Assembly (NCBI GenBank): GCA_026874595.1
Contig: CM049306.1
Location: forward strand, 85,028,142-85,092,141
Direction: 5' to 3'
From: Sipunculus nudus
Lineage: Eukaryota > Annelida > Sipuncula > Golfingiida > Sipunculidae
DNA length: 64,000 nt
The translations under genes and the position numbers were made by a program. Positions 1-11,098 of this stretch are shown in pieces (positions within the stretch are counted from its first letter, which is position 1; each line of letters opens with the position of its first letter). The notes beneath the pieces were generated by a model. It saw only the letters and a list, made by a program, of their open reading frames with translations. It had not been told where the DNA came from and ran no database searches.

Positions 1-760
1 ATACAGTCAGTATCATGTGTTATATGGTTCACCTCCATGTAGATACACAGTCAGTATCATGTGTTATATGGATCACCTCCATGTCGATACACAGTCAGTA
101 TCATGTGTAATATGGATCACCTCCAAGCAGATACACAGTAATATGGATCACTTCCTTGTAGATACACAGTCAATATCATGTGTAATATGGATCACATCCA
201 TGCCAATACACAGTCAATTCCATGTGTAATATGGATCACCTACATGTAGATAAACAGTCAGTATCATGTTTATATGGATCACCTCAAAGCAGATAACAGT
301 CAAAATCATGACTCCCTGATCACCTCCAAGCAGATAACAGTCAGTATCATGTTTACTATGGATCACCTCCATGTAGATACACATTCATATCATGTGTAAT
401 ATGGATCACCTCAACGCCAATACACAGTCCATATCATATGTAATATGGATCACTTCCTTGCTGATAAACAGTAAATATCATGTGGAATATGGATCACCTC
501 CATATAGATAGTCATACACAATAAAATATCATGTGTAATATGGATCACCTCCACGCCAATACATAGTCAGTATCATGTGTAATATGGATCACCTTCATGT
601 AGATACACAGTCAGTATCCTGTGTTAAATGTATCACCTCCATGTGGATACACAGTCAATATCATGTTTAATATTGATCAACTCCAAGCAGATACACAGTA
701 TATATCATGTTTAACATGGATCATGTCCATGCTGATACACAATCAAGATCATTTGTAATA
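1..760. repeat. 44-bp minisatellite, about 17 units, truncated by the window start
   Basis: A direct tandem array whose unit reads roughly ATACACAGTCAGTATCATGT followed by a GTAATATGGATCACCTCCA core. The core recurs near 24, 69, 113, 144, 188, 230, 276, 318, 358, 402, 445, 490, 539, 583, 628, 671 and 716. Most steps are about 44 bp; one (113 to 144) is 31 bp, an internal deletion. Units are diverged and the whole period repeats, so this is not a CRISPR array. The short open frame at 17-229 only reflects the periodicity. The array starts before the window. Confidence 0.93.
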
Positions 761-832
761 AGGAGTTGGTGCAGAGGGGTAGATATTCAACTACGCTCCC
801 TAGGCAGTGGAAATCTTTCACATCTTAAGAAG

Positions 833-1260
833 CTACAGATTTTTGCGCTGCCTGCTTTGACCGTTTATGATGCATTTAAACACCAGGTGGTGGTGATGGG
901 CCTGTCTGCTGGAAAAACTGATGATGTGATGAGCAGCCAACCAAATGCAAGTCAACAAATACGCGACAGGCATCAGGTTCCGCCCAGAAACCACGTGTGG
1001 GGCAATTCTCCCTGAGCCTGTGGCCTGTTCAAATGGTCGCCGGGGCGATAAGCTGTCACTCAAAATGACATGAACAACATAAGCTCCGTGTATTCCTCGC
1101 TTGGCTGGTAAACCGTGTTGTCTGCAGCACAGGGTCTCATCTGAATGGACCAAAATACAGTGCTCCCCTCTGGTGTAGAGATTCAGGATACAAGTTCATA
1201 ACAAACAGCACTTATGATATAGGTAGTTGGCCTATGGGTTAAGCGCTGTTTAAAGAGCGT
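833..1260 (-). repeat. Dispersed repeat E, copy 1 (inverted relative to copy 2)
   Basis: On the minus strand this stretch aligns along its length with 36,405-37,080 on the plus strand. Shared blocks include the outer end with AGCGCTTAA...TAAGTGCTG, the block around CCAGAGGGGAGCACTGTATT, the CATCGCCCCGG block and the block around CATAAACGGTCAAAGC. Copy 1 lacks about 240 bp present in copy 2 between the ACGTGGTTT and GATGCCTG blocks. The outer end forms an imperfect hairpin (CAGCGCTTA facing TAAGTGCTG). Class unknown; it could be a non-autonomous DNA element. Both copies carry short open frames in the shared part, but these give no recognisable protein. Confidence 0.8.
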
Positions 1261-2568
1261 AATATTCAAAAAATTGTGTACTATATGGGACAACCTCTAA
1301 GTGTGGATATACAAACCTTAATTAGTGAAGTAATTGGTCTCATTAAAATTTTCATATATACAACTGAGTCTCAGCAGTCACAGTTACTGTGTTAATGTTC
1401 TTACTCCCAGTAAAGGTTGCTTATTACAGAACATATTTTATTACTTCTACAAAGGGAAAAATAGGAGTTTAACAATTTAAAGCAAACAGGCCTGTCTAAT
1501 CTTAAATATTTTACTGCAGTATCAGTTTGAGCCTTATCAGATGTAGATCAGGTATAACATTTTTCTAGATCTAGTACATGAGGGGTCAATATTATTGAGC
1601 ACATATAACCTGCTGCTACTAATAACCTCACATGTATCACTCTGATGCCTTTAACAATTGTGTACAAAATGTGTCAGTGACCTGTGACATCATTAACAGA
1701 AGGGACAGAATGAAAGTCATTCTAGTTAAATGCCACACCTAATGGACCACTTGTTATGACAGTTTAAGTGCTGCTGCTCCATCTCTAGCTGGATTGCTCA
1801 AGTTACAGCACTGATATAAACATAGAATACATACAGTATTACTGGTATATATCACAGGTTCATACGGCACACCTGTAGAACTTCTGGTCTGCTGAACAAT
1901 CATATACTCACACTTCTCCATTGTGGTTTGGGAAGCAGTATAATTTAAAACCACACCATGCTTACCAGAAAAAGTTACTTTGTTTCATGATTTAGAGTTT
2001 CATTTTTAAACTGCAGAAATTGGGCTCTATATTTTGTTTCCTTCTTCAAAAAGAGTGTGTTGAGTCTTTAATTTTGTGATTTTCACATTGGGTCAGACAA
2101 GCAGAAAAAATTAACATTTTCTTAATACTCTAGATCTGTAGGGAAAGTTTAAGTCTTTTATATCAATTGATTTTCCAGTTAGCTCTCTGAATGTTTGAGA
2201 ATCCGATAAATAAATATTGTATTGTAATGATTTCAGAGTTGATTAAAGTTTATAGTGTATAATTATATAATTAAAATAAAAGTTTATAATGAGTTATTAT
2301 TGTGAAATAATTATCATTATTGAAAGTAGATCATATTCTTACAAAAGATCATATGATTTTAACTTCTGAAAAATGAGAACCCATGAGGTCTGTGAAATAA
2401 AAAAAATTGTGATAAATTAAAAAAAAAAAGACAAAGTCATGTTGACCAGTATTTCATAATGAAAATTTAAAATTTCATGGATCCAACATTTTATCTTCTC
2501 ATGCAGTTGGACTGATGATAGATGGTCACTAGTGTCTATCTGTTTATATACCAGGTGGAGGAATTTTT
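1261..2568. other. Non-coding AT-rich stretch
   Basis: No gene, RNA or clear repeat is seen. It holds poly-A and AT-rich tracts (for example near 2,400-2,430) and short chance open frames on the minus strand. Confidence 0.6.
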
Positions 2569-2948
2569 GTCCCCCGCTTCCGCGGAACGGGGGACATTGA
2601 TTTGGGTTTGTCTGTCTGTCTCTCCCCACATCCGTCAGCTTTTCATTTCTGTGCAATAGCTTTCCTAAATATTATCCAATTTCATTAAAATTTGGGTCAC
2701 TGATTGCTCTCATGCATACCTTGGTTGGGATTTGTTTTGGAAAGTCTGTCTGAAAATGTATTACCACCAGCTCTAAAACAAAAAAAGAAGTTTCCCTTAT
2801 GTTCCCAATTCACAAGCAAATTATGACATGTGGAGACATCTTCAGGGGACAATGTAAACTAAACACAGGCACTATGACATGTGGAGACATCTTCAGGGGA
2901 AAATAAAAACTAAAACATATTGACAAGGCAGAGGCGGAAGCGGGGGAC
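2569..2948 (+). mobile_element. Small hairpin-ended element F (about 380 bp, non-autonomous)
   Basis: The 5' end is a near-perfect hairpin at 2,569-2,595: stem GTCCCCCG against CGGGGGAC, with TTCCGCGGAA, itself a palindrome, in the loop. The 3' end at 2,934-2,948 reads GCGGAAGCGGGGGAC, an exact 15-bp inverted match to the start GTCCCCCGCTTCCGC. A GTCTGTCTGTCTC run lies just inside the 5' hairpin. About 2,821-2,920 is a 50-bp tandem duplication around ATGACATGTGGAGACATCTT. No coding capacity and no clear target duplication. The layout (5' hairpin, GTCY run, 3' inverted half-hairpin) matches families A, B and C here and suggests a Helentron-associated element; that assignment is inference. Confidence 0.78.
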
Positions 2949-5900
2949 ATATGTTCCACAAAATTTGCATGTTTCTACAAATTATGGACCTTTAGGCAAG
3001 GGAAAGTTTTTGATGTGACCTTGATTGGATTGAACCATTGAGATAAATGTGTGCTGCATGCTGTCACATTTGTTTGTTTACTCAGTTTTATTTAGACATA
3101 TTCATTCTATAAAAAAAACCACATGATTCATGTTGTTTAGATCTAATTAATTTTTAGGTGTAGTACATTTAGCTTTTTGATTTTGGCACAGGCCACTATC
3201 TAGTCTTAGGAATGATTTTAATGTGAGTGGTTCTCATTGTTAATCACATTATGTGCTGAAATTTTATAGGGACATTAATATGAATGTAACTGAAAGATTC
3301 ATCAGCATTATGTGGGATAAGCATGGTTAGTTACTCCCATGATGGACAAGCTGAATCACAAAGTGTAAAGGATTCCCTGGAAAATTCCATCACAAGTGCA
3401 CACAAAAAAATTGGATTAATTGATCGAGTTATGCTAATTGCAAAGATTAAAAAAGTAAGGTGAGCAACAGTGATAAATAAAAAGAAATATAAAATTGAGT
3501 TAGGCTGGGTGAAAGATAGATAAAAATATGGAGAGCAAAAATAATAGGTAAAAGGTCAAGCAATTTGTGTTATATATTAAAGGCCATGAGAAACCTGTCA
3601 TGACTAATTAATTTCATTTGCTATTAAAACCTCAAAATTTTCAAGTAGGGATGATTTTGTTATGACAGACTTATTTTTTTTTATAAACACATGTTAATAT
3701 TATAAAATTTGATATAAAGGCACTTCATTGCTAAATAGGAATATTGTGATTCTTAACATGTTCATTTGGTTGTAAAGACCTGAGCTCAGATGATAAATAT
3801 GATTAAAACCTGATTGATTGTATATTCCTTTGACAGTGTTATTTTGGCCAGCATTTACTTAGCAGAGTATACATGAACTGGACAAACAGCAATCACTTGC
3901 ACAATATTAGGTAACTCAAAGTCTATTGTTGTAAAGTGCTGACTGAAATAACTTGAGCATTACTTAAATAGGCAGATGACAAGGAAGAACTGGAGATAAA
4001 AATAGCCGCAAGCTGCCCTGGATCCCCACAGCACAACCTGGAACTGAAACTGGGATAATTTATTCTACCTCGTAATTGATTTAGAAAGGACAGATGTTGA
4101 CACTGCCTTGTGGTCAGTATGGACAGGTGCAGATGAACAGCTTGTTGACCAAACAGCTAACAGAACCTTGTTTCATTTAACTCTCAGAAACAAAATAACT
4201 TAACATCACTGAATTAAAGATGAGTAACAAATTAGCTGAACTGATCCCCAAGCTAGGCCTCGTCAGGCGAGCATCCACTGTCACAGCGCTGTCCAGCCAC
4301 TTGACAGTCCCTGGAGGGCTGTCCTCTGAAATGAGTCCCAAGATCCCAGCAGCACTGCCATGAGACATTGTTTGCTCAAGATACCTCGTTTTCACACCCG
4401 TCTTTTTTATTCCTATTCTCATTCATCTTAAAAGATCATGTAGATACCATATTAAACAATGGTGCATCACCAGGAAAGATGGCAAGCATTGTGAAGGGTA
4501 TTCAGTGAGAAAATACTTGTGTCAAGTATTGTACAATAAAAGCAGGATCCAAACTACCTCATTAATCATCATATTTTGTTTATACATTACTCTTAATCTT
4601 CACAAGCTGTGATGCTCAGCTCAATATATGTTTCAGTTTCCGCAGAGAACAGATCACTATTTAGATCATCATTATAAGCTCAGCTGACTAAATTCTGCTG
4701 AGCTGTAGCCATCACCTAAGCTTCTAACTCTTATTCCTGCAGAGCTGGAGTGATATTCCTGTATATTGTCAGACAAAAAGAAACTGGTGCATATCTAGTA
4801 TTTTACTGTTACAGGTATGAATTTTAAATTTGGTTTTTGAGATCTTGGTCTAGCTAGATAATCTTTAATTAAAAATACCAAAAATTTGATAAATGTAAAG
4901 TTTTTTTGCAAGCTGCATGCCATAGTATTACTCTTAAAACCAAATATAGTATGGCATATTCCCTATAACTGTCATGAATCCTGTTGTGAAAGTTGCTGAT
5001 ATATGCCTCTTGTGCCTGGATATATGGAAGATTAGATTTCTGAGCAATTATCATATGGATTGTATTGATATTGGTGTGCCAGTATTTTATATAGCTTAAC
5101 AAGGTTTATCTGTTCCTATGTCCTTTAGGCCTTGGCCTTTTAAGCCTATATTTAATGTGCTTGTCAGATATTTTTGTTGTGACTGGGATCATGCACCTTT
5201 CTGCTAGTGCTCTAAAATTATTTATTACCAAGAAATAATGTATAGGTATGCCCTAATGGTTCTTGAATTTTTTTCAATCTATGTTTCTATCACTCTTGTG
5301 AATATGTGATCTTCTATTTTAACTTAAAAAATAAGTTTCACAAAATTATCAGTGATAATTACTTTTATACATTAATATGGTAAATTGGGTCATAGTCATT
5401 TATGTATTTATAGGTCAAAACTCATTGCTCAGACAGGTACTCAAGCCAAGAATCAAACCAGTTTTTTGGACACGTGTGCCTTAGTATCGATTAGTTTATC
5501 TTTCACATTAATTATTTTGAACTAAAGAAACAGTTTAGATTCATCCCATATATGACAGATTATAATGTAGTTTGGCTAAACTTTTTAAATATTGATAGAT
5601 TATGTAACAAAACATGCATGACAGGTGTACATTTTGTTCCACAGGCCTTAGAAAGAACATGCCTAAAGATAATTTGTAAATTAATAAGCACCACATATGT
5701 TACCACATATGCTGTATTTTCCCATATGAGTTATAAAACTGCAAAACATTTTTTGACTGACGCCACTGAGGCCAATTTGTTTAATATTTTACAAGAATAA
5801 TTCCCTGAATAAATCCTATTAAAATCGTCTTTTATGGTTTCAAAGAATGAATTTTTTGCTGAATTATAAAGATTGAATTGCGTCATTTTACCATATATGT

Positions 5901-6229
5901 TAGCTGTGTGAAGCAGAAACATCTAGCCTGGCACCAGTTTATCAGCATCTGTTACATCATGCCTCTAGACATTTAGATTTCAGGTTATCTATGGTTAATA
6001 TTGACAAGAATGTTTTATAAAAGCTTTTAAAAAATGTAGATTTATGATTTTAGATATTCCTCATGCCAAGCAATGTTTACAATCACAGGTATACAGCTGT
6101 TGGTATATAAAGACAGCTGTACATGGATTATAAATAAATGGTATCCATACTCAACTTAATTCAAGATTTTGCCATCAGTGAGATGTATCTGTTTTATAAT
6201 TTTGCGTTCAGTATGCATCTGTAGTAATT
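2949..6229. other. Non-coding AT-rich stretch
   Basis: No exon, RNA gene or recognised transposon was seen. Open frames here are all under about 85 codons and look like nothing known. It could be intron or intergenic DNA. Confidence 0.6.
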
Positions 6230-7018
6230 TTTAGCAAACCTGTGAGCTAATGCAGTGGTGTGGCGGCTTCCGTAGTCCGTTGTCTGTACGTTAACCCATA
6301 CTATCTCAAAAACGACTGGAGCTAGCATCATGAAGTTTAATGCAAAAAATTAGCCATCCGAAAAACTTTGCATTTTAATAGATTTTATAGAGAAAAAGCT
6401 AAAAAACCCTTAAAAATCTTCTCCTCTGAACGGTCAAGCCAAATTGTTCAATATTTCACAGAAGTAATCTTTTATACCATCTCTGTCAAGTTTGTTCGAA
6501 TGGTTCAAGTTTGGTGAATTTAGGCTGAGTTACAGGAAGTTGAACTTAGTCATCTGTCCAAAAAAGCATACTAAAATGACAATCTCAGTAACGGCTGGAG
6601 CTATCTTCACCAAATTTTATGCCAATGTTGGTCACATGAGTCATATATGAAATACAGGTATTGGTGGCGCCACCTGCATTGGCCTTTTTTGTACAGGGGT
6701 CATTTGTCATCTGTACGTTAACCCATAATTTCTCAGGAATAGCAGGAGCTACCATCCCCAGATTTTATGCAATAATCTGTCACATATCAAATGTTGTGGG
6801 AATCAGCTTATTTTTTGCTATCTGCATTTACTTAGATTTTATGGGGAAAAAGCTGAAAAACTTTAAAAGTCTTCTTATTGTAAACGGTCCAGCAAAATTG
6901 GTCAATTGACCCGTTTTTATGGGCAAACACCTCATAATCTTAGCCTCTTTCAGCTTAAAATGTTTATGATGAAACTGTCAAGTTGAATCATTCAGTTTTT
7001 CAAAAGAATTATCCTAGG

Positions 7019-7143
7019 ACATGGTTCTTTCAATCATATCAGAATAGATTGAGTTTGTTGATTTTTTGTTGAGTCGTGATAAACATGGTTCTTTCAATCA
7101 TATCAGAATAGATTGAGTTTGTTGATTTTTGGTTGAGTCGTGA
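7019..7143 (+). repeat. Near-perfect 64-bp tandem duplication inside B copy 1
   Basis: The segment ACATGGTTCTTTCAATCATA and the following 40 or so bases occur at 7,019-7,079 and again at 7,083-7,143 with essentially one difference in the T run. The other B copies have it once, so the duplication is recent and private to this copy. Confidence 0.9.
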
Positions 7144-7319
7144 AAAGCTTAAGTTGGTCTTATAGCCATTAGTATTATTTCACACTGAGGACTGCAATAG
7201 TGTTCCTCTACAAAATTATTGTTTCAATTATAACTTCTGTAACATTGCACAAAAATTATTCTTAGGTGGCATTTTTAGCTCAGCTGACTATAAGTCATCT
7301 GAGCTATAGTCGTGGTCCA

Positions 7320-7386
7320 TTGTCCGTCGTCCGTCCGTCTGTCCGTCCGTCCGTCCGTCCGTCCGTCCGTCCGTCCGTCCGTCCGT
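7320..7386 (+). repeat. (GTCC)n microsatellite of element A1
   Basis: About fifteen GTCC repeats with one GTCT variant directly follow the 5' hairpin. The same block sits at the same place in A2 (about 15,930-15,970) and A3 (about 18,040-18,092) with different lengths. GTCY-type microsatellites near the 5' end are described for Helentron-associated elements (mini-me/INE-1-type and bivalve pearl-type repeats). Confidence 0.95.
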
Positions 7387-9503
7387 AGATGTGGCACGTT
7401 TTGAAACCGTAAGACTTAGGAATCCAAAATTTGGCATAATGTTAGCTGTCCCCAAGATCTCCTACCAAGCCGAAAACTGGGTCTTTGAGACTTTGTTCCT
7501 TTGAGAAATTAAGGAAAAACCTCAATTTTTTATTAAAAACCCATTTTCACACTTTAGGGCTGCCTAATAACAAAACCACTCATCTGTTTTTCCTCATATT
7601 AACCATAAATATTCCTCTATATAGTTCCTATGTACATGCCTGAAATTATGTCTGTAATATATAATTTAAGAAAGTTATGGGCCAGAACATAATGCATTTT
7701 GTAAAAAATCAGGAAAGATATTTGATTACTTAACACAAAACTTGTTAAAGCTATGGACTTTTTTTCAAGTAATATAACTTCAATTAATCAAAATTAAATT
7801 GTATACCCAAAATTAGATCAAAATCTTTTAAATTTTTTAAAATATTAGCAAAAACAAAAAATTGGTACCTTAAATTTTGCCTAACTTTGACCATGGCACG
7901 TTTTTTTCCTGTAAGTACTGTGGATTTAATTTTCTCAGCATGTTTTTGTTAGCATTTTGTCTGTTAACACCAAAAATTTGAAACCAGTTGATCAAAAACT
8001 GTAGATTTTATTCAAGTGTTCAAGCACCATGTAACATATTGTTTACATCAGGCTAGTGTTATGCAGTTTGCAAGTGCTCAGCTCCCCAGCTTAAGCTCTC
8101 AGTTCCTAAAATTTGGCATACAATTAGATGTCTCTAAAATTCCCTACCATGCCAAGAATTTGGTCACTAGGACTTAATACCTTTGAGATATTAATGAAAA
8201 ACTTCATTTTTCAATTAAAAACCCGTTATTACACTTCAATACTGCCTAATATCAAAACCACTGATCTGACTTTAATCATATATAATATACATGTTTTTCA
8301 ATACATTCTCTGTGCACATGCCAGAAATGATGTCAGTATTGCGTAATTGTTTTTAGTTATGGGCCCAAACATAATGCACTTTGTAAAAAATCAAGAAATA
8401 TATTTACTCCCTTAACAAGGGGCTTGCTGAAGCTAGAGATTTTTTGTCAGGGATGTAAGATTATTTAATCAAGATTCAATTGAATACCCAAAATTAGTTC
8501 TGAATTTTTAAAATTTTATAAGTTATTAGTATAAATATAAAATTAGTACCTTAAATTTTGCCCAACTTTGACCATTTCACTTTTGTTTCATGTGAGCTCT
8601 GTTTATATAATTTTCATATCATGCACACATATGGATTTCAGCTTTTTAGTTTAGAAAGCTGAAAGAAATTGGCCAAAAATTGTAGCTTTTATTAATGTTT
8701 TTATGAGACCATGTCAGACCTTGGCTCTTTCCAGCCACTCTTGAGTCACCTGTATGTTGACCTTGTTGAACTTTCAGCAAATTATGCACGCTTGAGGCGA
8801 GGCAGATACCGAGGCAGCTTATGGCCAGCCACAGTTGATCCAGGTGTCCAACCCAACTCATCAAGTAGTTTTAACCAACAACATAACAATAAATTAATCA
8901 ATTTTTATTGGTTTTTAATAACAAATTAAAGAAAAATAGAAAAGGAATTTGTTAGTTTATATTAATAGGGAAATAACTTGCAGTTACTGATGATATTAGA
9001 ATCTTGTATTGATGGATAGAATGTCACATATTCCAAATAACACCATGCAGTCACCTATGGCATTTTTCAGTTCAATTTTAATAATAAAAAAGTAATTCAT
9101 ATTATTCATTACTAATCATTAGGGATCATATGAAGGAAATTAATGATAGACAAAGATGCAGTTGATAATATTAATCTAGATTCCTACTGTGTCTAGTGTG
9201 TACATTGATGTGAAATTAGTCCAAAATAAATATATCACATTTATTTTTTTTTTAATATAAATAAAAGCCATAAAACCAGGTACTTGTGATCATTATTTAA
9301 ATGTGTGAATTTTGTACATTCTGGATTCTCAACACCATTGTTTGGTGAAAACTGAATAAATACCAGACATGGTGGGAATACTTTGCAATTGTATTTAAAT
9401 ACGAATATGAATATGTACTCCATTATAAAATTTCTTGCATAAAGAATGGGAATTCAGGAAAAAATGAAAGTATATGAATACCAGTGCAAATACTTTCCAA
9501 ATG

Positions 9504-9527
9504 TATTCATGAATGCATTCATGAATA
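9504..9527. repeat. 24-bp perfect palindrome
   Basis: The core ATTCATGAATGCATTCATGA, extended to TATTC...GAATA, equals its own reverse complement over 24 bp. It lies in an AT-rich part of A1 where related motifs such as GAATATGAATATG occur just upstream (about 9,400-9,420). Confidence 0.9.
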
Positions 9528-11098
9528 TATTCTTAAATATTATTTTAATAATCATTTCAGTTATATTTAATTTTAAAAATCATACGATTCTCTTATTATT
9601 TTTAATAAAAAATTATATCTGGGACAATATTTGTAATTTTTTTAATAAATAGTTAAACTCTTATATTATATGTTCTGCTTATAAGTTATATGGCCAAGTC
9701 AAAATCTGTGTGACAATAGTACTCCATTTGTTAATAAAATAAATGAAATCAATTCTCTTCTCTGTCTCCAAAGGTACTATCAAAATCATACATAAGCTTT
9801 ACAACAACAACTCATAATACAGCTTATACTTATTACCACACAAAACCAGCATGTGCCTCATTTCTAAATCATATTTTTTTATCATATATAACAGCTGAGC
9901 GCCGTGACCCATAGGTCCCTTGTTTCAAGTTTACTTGAATGATTTTTGGCAGAATTATTGGACCTTTAACAATGAAAGAACTGCATCTTTTATTATTCTA
10001 GATATTTTGATAAAAAGTTTATGAATATGTCAGCTTGAAAAAAAAGCATTTTAGCCAAAGTCTTTCAGTATGTGTAAACAGATTTACCTACAGGCCAAGA
10101 TTGTGTCTGTATCTTTAAATAGGTTGAGAAACTGCCAACTGTTTCAGATTTGGCAACAGATCATGAGTTCATTCAGTGCAGCCAGATATAGGTCAAGAGT
10201 TCAATCAGTGCTGCCAATCACAAGGCATGTGATGCCCTCATGGGTGACATGTGAACACCTCATGGGGACCATGTGTTCACCTCATGGGTGTCCTGCCCCT
10301 CAGGGCTGCATGTGGAGCCAATCTGTGAGCTTATTCAATGGTGTGGCTACTATTTCAGATTTGGCAACAGGCCAAAGGTCAGTCTGGATCTATTTATAGC
10401 TTTGGCAGACTACCCACTGCATCAGATTTGGCACCAAAGTTCAGCCTGGATCTCTTTATAGCTTTGGCAGATTGCCAACTGTGTCAGATTATGCAACAGG
10501 TCAAGAGTTCACTCAGTGCAGCCAGGTACAGGTCAAAAGTTCACTCAGTCTAGCCAGGTGCAGGTCATGAGTTCACTCAGTGCAGTACCCTGAGCTAGCA
10601 AATTTGTCACAGTTCACTTGGGGCAACTGCCTTTCTCACCTAAGCCTGGTCAGCCCCATGCATCAGACTCCAGGTAAGTTTGATGTATTGGCCTGATATT
10701 TTGACCTGTCTATGTGTCTTTGATGGCTTTCTCTTTCACAAGACAGGTGTTGCCACCTACAGAGACTTTTGCACAGTGTATGTGCCTGCTTATTTCTATA
10801 GAGGGTTTGATATATCAGTCTGAAATTGGGCATATGTATAATCTCTGATAGCTTCGTTGAATACAAGACTGGTGGTGCCAGCTACAATCATTTTTGTGTT
10901 GTGTGCACCCATGCCATAATTTCAGCAGTGATACATGAGAAGTAATGGTCCAGCATTGAAGCATTATACCTGGTGTATTTCCCAATGCACAGGTTTCCAT
11001 TAGGCCTGTAGGCCTTGTTAATTTATTGTTCATTTTATGGCATTTAGTGATGAATCTACTTAATTAACCAGATATATTTATTAATTAAGAAACTTAAG

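Larger units (their letters stand above)
7277..9925 (+). mobile_element. Family A (Helentron-like) element, copy A1, inside B copy 1
   Basis: Starts with hairpin AGCTCAG...CTGAGCT (7,277-7,305), then a long (GTCC)n run, then the A body (GTGGCACGTTTTGAAACCGT onward). Ends CAGCTGAGCGCCGTGACCC and GGTCCCTTGTTT at 9,925, where the 3' CAGCTGAGC is the inverted complement of the 5' GCTCAGCTG. It lies in a T-rich site of B with no clear duplication, as expected of insertion between two T residues. Internally about 0.6 kb is duplicated: 7,400-8,000 and 8,100-8,640 share the body including TAATATCAAAACCACT. No protein is encoded; the open frame at 8,128-8,346 is a repeat-conserved stretch. The right part (8.7-9.9 kb) does not match A3/A4. 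Confidence 0.78.
6230..11019 (+). mobile_element. Dispersed repeat family B, copy 1, interrupted by an A element
   Basis: The start (AACCTGTGAGCTAATGC, then GTACGTTAACCCATACTATC and AAACGACTGGAGCTAGCATC) and the end (CATTAGGCCTGTAGGCCTTG) match copies at 11.1-14.0, 15.2-17.0 and 42.2-44.0 kb. An A element (7,277-9,925) splits it; B sequence resumes at 9,926 with CAAGTTTACTTGAATGATTT, matching 11,529 and 42,843. The 5' terminal hairpin visible in copy 2 is missing. The interior carries degenerate units of about 100 bp centred on GGTGGCGCCACC-like blocks. No transposase. Open frames at 6,661, 10,070 and 10,273 are repeat shadows. The 3' terminus ending in CCTTGTT resembles that of family A, so a Helentron-like origin is possible. 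Confidence 0.82.

Noticed and set aside
1-760. CRISPR-like array
   Set aside because: The whole 44-bp period repeats with scattered changes; there are no constant repeats with unique spacers, and the sequence is eukaryotic.
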